Assembly: GCA_025964695.1 (NCBI GenBank)
Contig: JAOPYK010000143.1
Coordinates: 1 to 64,000, forward strand
DNA: 64,000 nt
Reading direction: 5' to 3'
DNA from: Streptosporangiaceae bacterium
Lineage (GTDB): Bacteria > Actinomycetota > Actinomycetes > Streptosporangiales > Streptosporangiaceae
Shown here: one piece after another, positions 53,591 to 61,704 of the stretch
How positions within the stretch are numbered: the first letter of the stretch is position 1
Layout of the letters: each line of letters starts with the position of its first letter
The notes under the pieces: generated by a model
What the model saw: only the letters and a program-made list of their open reading frames with translations
What the model was told of the DNA's origin: nothing
The model's database searches: none
Position numbers and translations under genes: made by a program

Positions 53591-56104
53591 GTGGGTGCGC
53601 GCGGAAAGCTGCGGGTCTACCTCGGTGTGGCGCCGGGGGTCGGGAAGACCTTCGCCATGCTCGAAGAGGGGCACCGCCGGGCCGCGCGCGGCACCGACCT
53701 CGTGATCGGCCTGATCGAGTGCCACGGCCGGACGAAGACCGAGGCCCTGGTCGAGGGACTCGAGGTCGTCCCCCGGCGGGAGCTGGTCTACCGGGAATCG
53801 ACCTTCACCGAGATGGACCTCGACGCGGTGCTGGCCCGCGGGCCCGAGGTGGCGCTGATCGACGAGTTCGCCCACACCAACGTGCCCGGCTCCCGGCACG
53901 ACAAGCGCTGGCAGGACATCGAGGAACTGCTCGACGCCGGCATCGACGTCGTCTCCACGGTGAACGTCCAGCATCTGGAGTCCCTCAACGACGTCGTCGA
54001 GCGGATCACCGGGGTGCCGCAGCGGGAGACGGTCCCGGACGAGGTCGTGCGAAGAGCCGACCAGATCCAGCTCGTCGACATGACCCCGGAGGCGCTGCGC
54101 AGGCGGATGGCGCACGGTAACGTCTACGCTCCCGAACAGGTCGACGCGGCCCTGGGCAACTACTTCCGCGTCGGCAACCTCACCGCGTTGCGCGAACTGG
54201 CCCTGCTGTGGCTGGCCGACCGTGTCGACGAGGGGCTGGCCCAGTACCGTCATGATCACGACATCACCGACACCTGGGAGGCCAGGGAGCGGGTCGTGGT
54301 GGCCCTCACCGGCGGGCCGGAGGGCGACACGCTGATCCGCCGGGCCGCCCGGATCGCCACCCGGGTCGGCAAGGGCGACCTGCTCGCCGTGCACGTCTCC
54401 AAGAGCGACGGGCTCACCGGAGCATCCCCGGAGGCGCTCAGCCGGCAGCGCACCCTCGTCGAGAGCCTCGGCGGCAGCTACCACCAGGTGGTGGGCGACG
54501 ACGTGCCGACCGCGCTGCTGGAGTTCGCCCGGGGCGTCAACGCCACTCAGGTGGTGCTCGGGACCAGCCGGCGCCGTGGCTGGCAGTGGGTGCTCGGCCC
54601 CGGCGTGGGCCAGACGGTGACCCGCGACTCGGAAGACATCGACGTGCACATCGTCACCCACGAGCGGGCCGGCCAGGGCCGAGGGCTCGCCAAGGTCGCC
54701 GGCACCGCGCTCAGCGTGCGCAGACAGGCCGCCGGCTGGCTGATGGCCGCCCTCGGGCCGCCGTTGCTGACGTTCGCGCTGGCCCATCTGCGGCCCCACC
54801 TCGGCCTCTCCTCCGACCTGCTGTTCTTCCTCGCCCTGACGATCGGGGTGGCCCTGGCCGGTGGGCTGTGGCCCGCGATCGCCGCGGCCATCATGGGATG
54901 CCTGCTGCTCAATTGGTATTTCACCCCGCCCCTGCACACGCTCAGCGTCGCCCGGCTGGAGAACGCACTGGCCCTCGTGGTCTTCGTGGCTCTGGCCGTC
55001 GCGGTGTCCTCGGTCGTCGACCTGGCCGCGCGCCGGACCAATCAGGCCAGCCGCAGCAACGCGGAGGCGGAGACGCTCAGCCTGCTGGCCACCAGCGTGC
55101 TGCGCGGCGCGAACGCGCTGCCCGCACTCCTGGAGCGGGTTCGGGAGACCTTCGGCGTCACCTCGGTGGCCCTGCTGGAACAGTCCGGCGGCAGCTGGGT
55201 GACGGTGGGTACCACCGGCCCGGACGCCGCACTGCGGCCGGACGACGCCGACGTGCAGGCGGCGGTGAACGACACCTATGTCCTGGCACTGCGTGGTCGG
55301 GTGCTTCCCGCCGCGGACCGCCGCGTGCTGTCGGCCTTCGCCTCGCAGGCCGCGGCCGCGCTGGAGTGGCGGCGGCTCGCCCAGGAGGCGCGGCAGGCCC
55401 GCCGGCTGGCCGAGGGCAACAAGATCCGCACGGCGCTGCTCGCCGCGGTCTCACACGACCTGCGCACCCCGCTGGCGTCCATCAAGGCGAGCGTGAGCAG
55501 CCTGCGCCAGGACGACATCCACTGGGATCCGGCCGACGAGGCCGAACTGCTGGCGACGATCGAGGAGTCCGCCGACCGGCTCGACGGCCTGGTCGCCAAC
55601 CTGCTGGACATGAGCCGGCTGCAGACCGGGGTGGTCACGCCGCTGACCCGGCCGGTCACCCTCGAAGAGGTCGTGCCCGCAGCCCTGGCGGGGGTGCCGG
55701 AGAGCCGGACCGAGGTGGACGTCCCGGAGACGCTGACGCCGGTCGCCGCCGACCCGGGCCTGCTGGAGCGCGCGCTCGCCAACGTCGTGGAGAACGCGGT
55801 CCGCTACAGCACCGGACGGGTGCTGATCACCGGCAGCGAGCTGCGGTTCGGCCGCGGCCCGGACCGGGTCGAGCTGCGGGTCGCCGATCGTGGCCCCGGC
55901 GTGCCCGACCGGGACAAGGAACAGATCTTCGAGCCGTTCCAGCGGCTCGGGGACGTCCCCCATGGCACCGGGGTGGGGCTCGGGCTGGCCGTCGCCCGCG
56001 GCTTCGTGGAGTCCATGGGCGGGACACTGCAGGCCGAGGACACGCCCGGAGGAGGCCTGACCATGGTCTTCTCGCTTCCTATGATCGGTAAGGAGGTCCA
56101 GTGA
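53591..56104 (+). CDS. KdpD-type sensor kinase (second copy)
   Basis: 837 residues with the same order of domains as the first KdpD: Walker A GVAPGVGKTFA, IDEFAHTNVPGSRHDKRWQD, Usp-like domain, four membrane helices (about 375-480), GAF-like region, HisKA with His621 (AVSHDLRTPLASI) and HATPase_c (NVVENAVRYS, GVGLGLAVARG). GGGGAGGTGAGG precedes GTG 53591. It diverges clearly from copy one in the sensor loops. Its targets are unknown; the KimA-like gene downstream is the nearest candidate. Confidence 0.93.
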   Translation: MGARGKLRVYLGVAPGVGKTFAMLEEGHRRAARGTDLVIGLIECHGRTKTEALVEGLEVVPRRELVYRESTFTEMDLDAVLARGPEVALIDEFAHTNVPGSRHDKRWQDIEELLDAGIDVVSTVNVQHLESLNDVVERITGVPQRETVPDEVVRRADQIQLVDMTPEALRRRMAHGNVYAPEQVDAALGNYFRVGNLTALRELALLWLADRVDEGLAQYRHDHDITDTWEARERVVVALTGGPEGDTLIRRAARIATRVGKGDLLAVHVSKSDGLTGASPEALSRQRTLVESLGGSYHQVVGDDVPTALLEFARGVNATQVVLGTSRRRGWQWVLGPGVGQTVTRDSEDIDVHIVTHERAGQGRGLAKVAGTALSVRRQAAGWLMAALGPPLLTFALAHLRPHLGLSSDLLFFLALTIGVALAGGLWPAIAAAIMGCLLLNWYFTPPLHTLSVARLENALALVVFVALAVAVSSVVDLAARRTNQASRSNAEAETLSLLATSVLRGANALPALLERVRETFGVTSVALLEQSGGSWVTVGTTGPDAALRPDDADVQAAVNDTYVLALRGRVLPAADRRVLSAFASQAAAALEWRRLAQEARQARRLAEGNKIRTALLAAVSHDLRTPLASIKASVSSLRQDDIHWDPADEAELLATIEESADRLDGLVANLLDMSRLQTGVVTPLTRPVTLEEVVPAALAGVPESRTEVDVPETLTPVAADPGLLERALANVVENAVRYSTGRVLITGSELRFGRGPDRVELRVADRGPGVPDRDKEQIFEPFQRLGDVPHGTGVGLGLAVARGFVESMGGTLQAEDTPGGGLTMVFSLPMIGKEVQ

Positions 56105-56793
56105 GCACGAGACCCACCCGGGTCCTGGTGGTCGACGATGAGCCCCAGATCGTACGGGCCCTGCGGATCAATCTGCGGGCCCGCGGTTACGAGGTCGACG
56201 CCGCACCGGACGGGCGTACCGCGCTGGAACTCGCCGCGCGCCGCCACCCGGACGTGGTCGTGCTGGATCTCGGACTGCCCGACATGGACGGCGTCGAGGT
56301 CATCAGGGGCCTGCGCGGCTGGCTCAGCGTGCCCATCATCGTGCTGTCGGCCCGGCATGCCTCCGACGAGAAGGTCGAGTCCCTCGACGCCGGCGCCGAC
56401 GACTATGTCACCAAGCCGTTCGGCATGGACGAGCTGCTGGCCCGGCTGCGGGCGGCGGTGCGCCGGGCCGCCCCCGCCGCGGAGGCCGCCGTCGTCGAGA
56501 CCCCGGCCTTCACCGTGGACCTGGCCGCCAAGAAGGTGCAGCGGGAAGGGGTCGACGTGCGGCTGACCCCGACCGAGTGGCATGTGCTGGAGGTCCTGGT
56601 GCGCAATGCCGGGCGGCTGGTCAGCCAGCAGCAGTTGCTCCGCGAGGTGTGGGGACCGGCGTACGAGCACGAGACCAACTACCTGCGGGTCTATCTGGCC
56701 CAGCTGCGCCGCAAGCTGGAACCCGACCCCTCCCACCCGTTGCACCTGATCACCGAGCCGGGCATGGGCTACCGCTTCGAGCTCTCCCCCTGA
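56101..56793 (+). CDS. KdpE-type response regulator (second copy)
   Basis: 230 residues. Asp56 in VVLDLGLPDMDGVEV; VTKPFGMDELLARLRAAVRR; OmpR-type DNA-binding domain (LTPTEWHVLEVLVRNAGRLV, TEPGMGYRFELS). GTG 56101 overlaps the kinase gene by GTGA. The recognition-helix region is close to that of copy one, so the two may share sites. Direct repeats at 56823-56840 lie just after its stop. Confidence 0.93.
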   Translation: MSTRPTRVLVVDDEPQIVRALRINLRARGYEVDAAPDGRTALELAARRHPDVVVLDLGLPDMDGVEVIRGLRGWLSVPIIVLSARHASDEKVESLDAGADDYVTKPFGMDELLARLRAAVRRAAPAAEAAVVETPAFTVDLAAKKVQREGVDVRLTPTEWHVLEVLVRNAGRLVSQQQLLREVWGPAYEHETNYLRVYLAQLRRKLEPDPSHPLHLITEPGMGYRFELSP

Positions 56794-56822
56794 GCTCACG
56801 GCGGGGGAGCGGCGCCGGGAGG

Positions 56823-56840
56823 CGTTAAGGCGACGTTAAG
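56823..56840. promoter_or_regulatory. CGTTAAG direct repeat, candidate KdpE-type site
   Basis: CGTTAAG at 56823 and 56834 are 11 bp apart. They lie 69 bp upstream of the KimA-like gene. The same heptamer and spacing occur upstream of kdp (40412-40453). Confidence 0.55.
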
Positions 56841-56908
56841 ATCACCCGGCCACGCGTCAGGACGCCGTCAGGACGGTCGGAATCGGCCTGTGCGGGCGGT
56901 TTTCTGAG

Positions 56909-58921
56909 GTGGTGACGAACGCGGCCTTCAGCCTCCCCAAGAGATTTCTCGTCGGACGCCCGCTGCGCAACGAGCAGATGGGGGAGACGCTGCTGCCGAA
57001 GAGGCTGGCCCTTCCGGTCTTCTGCAGCGATCCGCTGTCCTCCGTGGCGTACGCGACGGAGGAGATCCTGCTGATGCTCAGCCTGGGCGGGCTGGCGCTG
57101 CTGCATCTGACCTGGTGGGTGGCGGCGGCCGTGATCGTGCTGCTCGTCGTGGTGGTGGCCTCCTACCGGCAGACCTGCCACGCCTACCCCAACGGCGGCG
57201 GCGCGTACACGGTCAGCCGCGAGAACCTCGGCGTGAACGCCTCGCTGGCCGCCGCCAGCGCCCTGCTCATCGACTACGTCCTCACTGTGGCGGTCTCGGT
57301 GGTGGCCGGCGTCGCCAACGTCGTCTCGGCCTTCCCCGCGCTGGGCCCGCACGCGGTCGCCATCTCCATCGGCCTGGTCGTGGTCCTCGCGCTGGTGAAC
57401 CTGCGCGGCGTCAAGGAGTCCGGCACCGCCTTCGCCATCCCGACCTACGGGTTCGTGGCGAGCGTGCTGGTGATGCTGGTGGCCGGTGCGGTCCGGATCG
57501 TCTCCGGGCACCCGCCGGTCGCCGAGTCCGCCTCATACGGCGTCCACGCCACCCAGAGCGTCAGCGGGCTGCTGCTGGTGGCTCTGGTGCTGCGCGCCTT
57601 CGCACAGGGCTGCACGGCCCTGACCGGGGTGGAGGCGGTCAGCAACGGGGTGCCGAACTTCAGGCCGCCCAAGAGCAGGAACGCCGCGTCCACGCTTCTG
57701 ATCATGGGAGTCCTGGCGATCACGATGTTCGCGGGTATCACCGCCCTCGCGCTCGCCGCCCATGTGCGGGTCGCCGCCGACCCCGCCGCCCTGACCGGGG
57801 CGCCGGCGGGGTACGCACCCAAGACCGTGATCGCCCAGGTCGCGGCATCGGTGCTCGGCGGGGCCTCGTCGCCGCTGTTCTATCTGGTGCAGGCCTTCAC
57901 CGCGGCCATCCTGGTGCTGGCCGCCAACACCGCCTTCAACGGGTTTCCCATCCTCGCCTCGATCCTGGGGGAGGACGGGTTCCTGCCCCGCCAGTTCTCC
58001 CGCCGCGGTGACCGGCTGGTCTTCAGCAACGGCATCGTCATCCTGACGCTGCTGGCCGCCCTGCTGATCTGGGCGTTCGACGCCAGCACCACCCGGCTGA
58101 TCCAGCTCTACATCCTGGGGGTCTTCGTCTCCTTCACGCTCAGCCAGTGGGGCATGGTGCGGCACTGGACCCGGCTGCTCCGGGGGCAGCACCGACCGGC
58201 GGGCGAGGCGGGCCGCCACTCCATGCACCGGGCCCGGCTGATCAATGGGGTCGGCGGCACCCTCACCGCGCTGGTGCTGGTCGTCGTGCTGATCACCAAG
58301 TTCACCCACGGCGCGTACATCGTCTGCATCGCCATGCCGATCCTGTTCGTGCTCATGAAGGCGATCCGGCGGCACTACGACCGGGTGGCCGCGGAGCTAC
58401 GCCCCGGGGACGGAGGGGTCACCCTGCCCAGCCGGATCCACGGGGTCGTGCTGGTCTCCAAGCTGCACACCCCCACCCTGCGCGCGCTGGCCTTCGCCCG
58501 TGCCACCCGGCCCAGCACACTGACCGCGCTGACCGTACGGACCTCGCGGAGCGACACGGAGGCCCTGGAGCGGGAGTGGGCCGACCGGGACATCCCGGTG
58601 CCGCTGACCATCCTGGACTCGCCCTATCGCGACATCACCGGGCCGATCCTGGACTACGTGGCCCGGATCCGCCTGAAGAGCCCCCGGGACGTGGTGTGCG
58701 TGTTCATCCCCGAATACGTCGTCGGCAGCTGGTGGGAGCATCTGCTGCACAACCAGAGCGCCTTCCGGCTCAAGGCCCGGCTGCTGTTCCGGCCTGGAGT
58801 GATGGTGACCAGCGTGCCCTGGCAGCTCGGCTCGGCCTTCGAACCGGATGGCGCGGTGCTGACGCGCCGTGAGGAGGCGACGCTCGCCGCGCGCCATCGG
58901 GTCCGTTCCGGGGTCCGCTGA
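56909..58921 (+). CDS. KimA-like K+ permease (APC superfamily), first copy
   Basis: 670 residues. Motifs shared with Bacillus KimA (YdaO): FCSDPLSSVAYATEEILLML, VASYRQTCHAYPNGGGAYTV, DYVLTVAVSVVAG, GCTALTGVEAVSNGVP and RGDRLVFSNGI. About 12 membrane helices are followed by a 150-residue cytoplasmic domain (VVLVSKLHTPTLRALAFARA, WWEHLLHNQSAFRLKARLLF), as in the KimA dimer. KimA is a K+/H+ symporter. Start is GTG 56909 or GTG 56912. It follows the second kdpDE pair and a CGTTAAG repeat. Confidence 0.88.
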   Translation: MVTNAAFSLPKRFLVGRPLRNEQMGETLLPKRLALPVFCSDPLSSVAYATEEILLMLSLGGLALLHLTWWVAAAVIVLLVVVVASYRQTCHAYPNGGGAYTVSRENLGVNASLAAASALLIDYVLTVAVSVVAGVANVVSAFPALGPHAVAISIGLVVVLALVNLRGVKESGTAFAIPTYGFVASVLVMLVAGAVRIVSGHPPVAESASYGVHATQSVSGLLLVALVLRAFAQGCTALTGVEAVSNGVPNFRPPKSRNAASTLLIMGVLAITMFAGITALALAAHVRVAADPAALTGAPAGYAPKTVIAQVAASVLGGASSPLFYLVQAFTAAILVLAANTAFNGFPILASILGEDGFLPRQFSRRGDRLVFSNGIVILTLLAALLIWAFDASTTRLIQLYILGVFVSFTLSQWGMVRHWTRLLRGQHRPAGEAGRHSMHRARLINGVGGTLTALVLVVVLITKFTHGAYIVCIAMPILFVLMKAIRRHYDRVAAELRPGDGGVTLPSRIHGVVLVSKLHTPTLRALAFARATRPSTLTALTVRTSRSDTEALEREWADRDIPVPLTILDSPYRDITGPILDYVARIRLKSPRDVVCVFIPEYVVGSWWEHLLHNQSAFRLKARLLFRPGVMVTSVPWQLGSAFEPDGAVLTRREEATLAARHRVRSGVR

Positions 58922-59012
58922 GCGGTCCGCGTGGAAGGCCGTGTTGCAGGCAGCCTGAATACGCCAAACCGGGCGGCACCGATCGCAGAGAGATGTCGTA
59001 CTCTTGCGAAAC

Positions 59013-59438
59013 ATGGACGATGTGTCCGCCGCGGCGGCGCCCGGCAGGGACGGCAACCCCGAATCGGCCCGCGAACGGGGTGGTCTACGCGGATTCCTGC
59101 GCCGGCTGGCATCGAGCAAGGCCGAGCTGGAAGCGGAAGACCTGCAGAAGAGCACCGACCACGAGGGCGCCACGCCGATCGTCGGGTGTGCCGAGCGGAG
59201 GCGCGCCTGCGTGGCGGGTACGCTACGTACCGTGACCTTGCGACCCCGGGGTGGAGCTCCCGCCCTCGAAGCCGAGCTTTACGACGGCACAGACGTGATC
59301 AACCTGGTCTGGCTGGGTCGTCGCAAGATCGCCGGCATCGAGCCCGGCCGCAGGCTGCGCGCCGAGGGCCTGGTCAGCATGCAGGACGGCCGGAAGGTCA
59401 TGTTCAATCCCCGTTACGAGCTGCGAGGCAGTGCATGA
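59013..59438 (+). CDS. OB-fold nucleic-acid-binding protein
   Basis: 141 residues. A variable N-terminal 50 residues precede an OB-fold (CVAGTLRTVTLRPRGGAPAL, AELYDGTDVINLVWLGRRKI, LRAEGLVSMQDGRKVMFNPR). It is the actinobacterial gene usually found between DUF3710 and DUF3159 (Rv2694c type). Function unknown; single-stranded nucleic acid binding is inferred from the fold. ATG 59013 lies 9 nt after a TACTCT -10-like box. It overlaps DUF3159 by ATGA. Confidence 0.87.
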   Translation: MDDVSAAAAPGRDGNPESARERGGLRGFLRRLASSKAELEAEDLQKSTDHEGATPIVGCAERRRACVAGTLRTVTLRPRGGAPALEAELYDGTDVINLVWLGRRKIAGIEPGRRLRAEGLVSMQDGRKVMFNPRYELRGSA

Positions 59439-60118
59439 GCGAGCCGGCGTCGAGCACGGAGGTCGAGGCCGCGCAACCCGCGGCCTCGTCGCATGACACA
59501 GTCGAGGCGGCCGTGCGCGCCCAGCTCACCAAGGCCTTCGGTGGCCTGCGCGGCGTACTCGAGGCTGCGGTGCCCACCGTCGGGTTCACCGGCGCCTACC
59601 TGCTCACCAAGGAGCTCAGGCTCTCTCTGGTGGTCGGCGTGGGCGCTGCGCTGGTGCTGCTGGCCATCCGGCTGATCCAGAAGTCCACCCCGCAGTTCGT
59701 GGTGAACAGCCTGTTCGGCATCGGGATTGCGGCGTTCTTCGCGCTCCGCTCCGGCAAGGCCCAGGACGTCTTCCTGCCCGGCATCCTCTACAACGCCTGC
59801 TACGCCGCCGCGATGGTGCTGTCGATCTTGGTCCGGTGGCCGGTGGTCGGTTTCCTGATCGGCTCGGTCACCGGCGATCCGACCGCCTGGCACCGGGACC
59901 CGGCGATCGTCCGTCTCTGCTCCCGGCTGACCTGGCTGCTGTTGATCCCGTGCCTGGTACGGGTCGCCGTGCAGTGGCCGCTGTATCTCGCCGGTGAGGT
60001 CGGCTGGCTGGGCGCGTCGAAGCTGGCGCTGGGCTGGCCGCTCCAGGTGGCCGGCCTGGCCGCGATGGTCTGGCTGCTGGCACGCGGCCGCACCCCGCTG
60101 CCCGCCACCGAGAACTGA
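59435..60118 (+). CDS. DUF3159 membrane protein
   Basis: 227 residues. A 30-residue polar start is followed by about six membrane helices. Family blocks: FGGLRGVLEAAVPTVGFTGA, IRLIQKSTPQFVVNSLFGIG, GILYNACYAAAMVLSILVRW and DPTAWHRDPA. It is the conserved partner of the OB-fold gene and the TrkA genes (Rv2693c type). Function unknown; the constant link to K+ genes suggests a part in ion homeostasis. Confidence 0.9.
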   Translation: MSEPASSTEVEAAQPAASSHDTVEAAVRAQLTKAFGGLRGVLEAAVPTVGFTGAYLLTKELRLSLVVGVGAALVLLAIRLIQKSTPQFVVNSLFGIGIAAFFALRSGKAQDVFLPGILYNACYAAAMVLSILVRWPVVGFLIGSVTGDPTAWHRDPAIVRLCSRLTWLLLIPCLVRVAVQWPLYLAGEVGWLGASKLALGWPLQVAGLAAMVWLLARGRTPLPATEN

Positions 60119-60173
60119 CACACCGAGATCCGGCACACCGGGAACCGGCACACCGGGAACCGACCAGGCCGGC

Positions 60174-60202
60174 GGGCGCCCCCGGGAGTCCCGGGAGCGC
60201 CC
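60174..60202. terminator. Bidirectional GC-rich terminator
   Basis: A 13-bp stem with one mismatch (60174-60186 with 60190-60202) and a 3-nt loop separates convergent DUF3159 and trkA genes. Just before it GGCACACCGGGAACC is tandemly repeated (about 60132-60161). Confidence 0.7.
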
Positions 60203-60209
60203 GGGCCCG

Positions 60210-60872
60210 TCAGTGCGAGCCCAGCAGCTCCCCGAGCTCGTCCTCCACGTCCTGAGTGGCGACGAACAGAAGCTCGTCGCCGGCCTCCAGGGTGTCGTCC
60301 GAGCTCGGCACCAGCACCCGGCCCTCGCGCAGGATGGCGACCAGGGCGGTGTTGTTCGGCCAGGCCACGGAGCCGACCCGCTGACCGCTCAACGGGGCGT
60401 CGTCGGGGAGGGTGAGCTCCACAAGGTTCGCCTCGCCCTGGCGGAAGGTCATCAGCCGCACCAGGTCGCCGACGCTGACCGCCTCCTCCACCAGCGCGGA
60501 CAGCAGCCGCGGGGTCGACACCGCGACGTCGACGCCCCACGACTCGTTGAACAGCCACTCGTTCTTGGGATGGTTGATGCGGGCGACCACCCGGGGCACG
60601 CCGAACTCCGTCTTGGCCAGCAGGGACACCACCAGGTTGACCTTGTCGTCACCGGTGGAGGCCACCACCACCTGGCAGCGTTCCAGCGCCGCGTCGTCCA
60701 GCGAGGAGATCTCGCAGGCGTCGGCGAGCAGCCACTCGGCCCGCGGCACCACCTCGACCTTGATCGCCTTGGGGTCCTTGTCGATGAGCAGGACCTCGTG
60801 ACCGTTCTCCAGGAGTTCCTGCGCGATGGAGCGGCCGACGGCTCCGGCGCCCGCGATGGCGACTCTCATCAT
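60210..60872 (-). CDS. ceoC: TrkA-type K+ regulatory protein, CeoC-like
   Basis: 220 residues. RCK/TrkA_N domain MRVAIAGAGAVGRSIAQELL with GxGxxG, LADACEISSLDDAALE, and a TrkA_C domain (ANLVELTLPDDAPLSGQRVG, to the end). It binds NAD(H)/nucleotides and gates a K+ transporter. Start is ATG 60872 or ATG 60869, overlapping the upstream trkA stop. No TrkH/KtrB-type membrane partner lies in the window; the divergent KimA-like protein is a candidate partner. Confidence 0.92.
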   Translation of the reverse strand: MMRVAIAGAGAVGRSIAQELLENGHEVLLIDKDPKAIKVEVVPRAEWLLADACEISSLDDAALERCQVVVASTGDDKVNLVVSLLAKTEFGVPRVVARINHPKNEWLFNESWGVDVAVSTPRLLSALVEEAVSVGDLVRLMTFRQGEANLVELTLPDDAPLSGQRVGSVAWPNNTALVAILREGRVLVPSSDDTLEAGDELLFVATQDVEDELGELLGSH

Positions 60873-61534
60873 TCGGCTCCTTCAGCCCGGGTGGCCAGGG
60901 CGTCGTTGATGCGCTCCAGGTCGTTGGACCGGGCCATGACGTGCACGACGTCGCCGTCCTGGATCACCGTCTCGCCGCCGGGCACGATCGCCTCGCCCAT
61001 CCGGGAGATATAGGCGACCCGGGTGCCGGCGGCGGCCTCCAGGACGTTCACCTTGGCGCCGACCCAGGCCTTGTCGGTCTGGACCTCCGCCAGCTTGACC
61101 TCTCCGGTGGGGTCGCGCCAGAGCGGCACGGCTCCCTCCGGCAGCAGCCGCCGCAGCATCTGGTCGGCGGTCCACCGCACGGTCGCCACGGTCGGTATGC
61201 CCAGCCGCTGGTAGACCTCTGCCCGGCGCGGGTCGTAGATCCGGGCGACCACGTTGTCGATGCCGAAGGTCTCGCGTGCCACCCGGGCTGAGATGATGTT
61301 GGAGTTGTCGCCGCTGCTCACCGCGACGAACGCGGTCGCCTGCTCGATGCCCGCCTCGACCAGGACGTCGCGGTCGAACCCGAAACCGGTCACCCGGCGG
61401 CCCTTGAACCCGCCACGCAGCCGGCGGAAGGCCTCCGGACTCTGGTCGATGATGGCCACGGAGTGGCCCCTGTCCTCCAGGCTGTGTGCGAGCGTCGAAC
61501 CGACGCGCCCGCACCCCATGATCACGATATGCAC
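60869..61534 (-). CDS. ceoB: TrkA-type K+ regulatory protein, CeoB-like
   Basis: 221 residues. TrkA_N domain HIVIMGCGRVGSTLAHSLED, VSSGDNSNIISARVARETFG and ARIYDPRRAEVYQRLGIPTV; TrkA_C at about 140-221 (VKLAEVQTDKAWVGAKVNVL). GTG 61534 has AGGAGG 7 nt upstream; the frame open to 61675 was rejected. It overlaps ceoC and is divergent from the KimA-like gene at 61705. This pair matches Rv2691/Rv2692 in arrangement. Confidence 0.92.
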   Translation of the reverse strand: MHIVIMGCGRVGSTLAHSLEDRGHSVAIIDQSPEAFRRLRGGFKGRRVTGFGFDRDVLVEAGIEQATAFVAVSSGDNSNIISARVARETFGIDNVVARIYDPRRAEVYQRLGIPTVATVRWTADQMLRRLLPEGAVPLWRDPTGEVKLAEVQTDKAWVGAKVNVLEAAAGTRVAYISRMGEAIVPGGETVIQDGDVVHVMARSNDLERINDALATRAEGAE

Positions 61535-61690
61535 GCCGTTCCTCCTGGGCACCATGGATCGCCCGGTCCTTGATGATCTGGACGGGTCCGAACCTACACA
61601 TTCGCCCAGGCAAGTATTACCCCGGCCGCCCCATGGTCCGACTGCCCTGATCACCGACGGCCGCGTAAAGGACACGTCAACGAAGCGGGC

Positions 61691-61696
61691 TAGAGT
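61691..61696 (+). promoter_or_regulatory. -10-like hexamer for a leaderless KimA-like transcript
   Basis: TAGAGT ends 8 nt before GTG 61705, so transcription likely starts at or next to the start codon. It lies in the 170-bp divergent region shared with ceoB. Confidence 0.4.
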
Positions 61697-61704
61697 CTCC
61701 TTCC

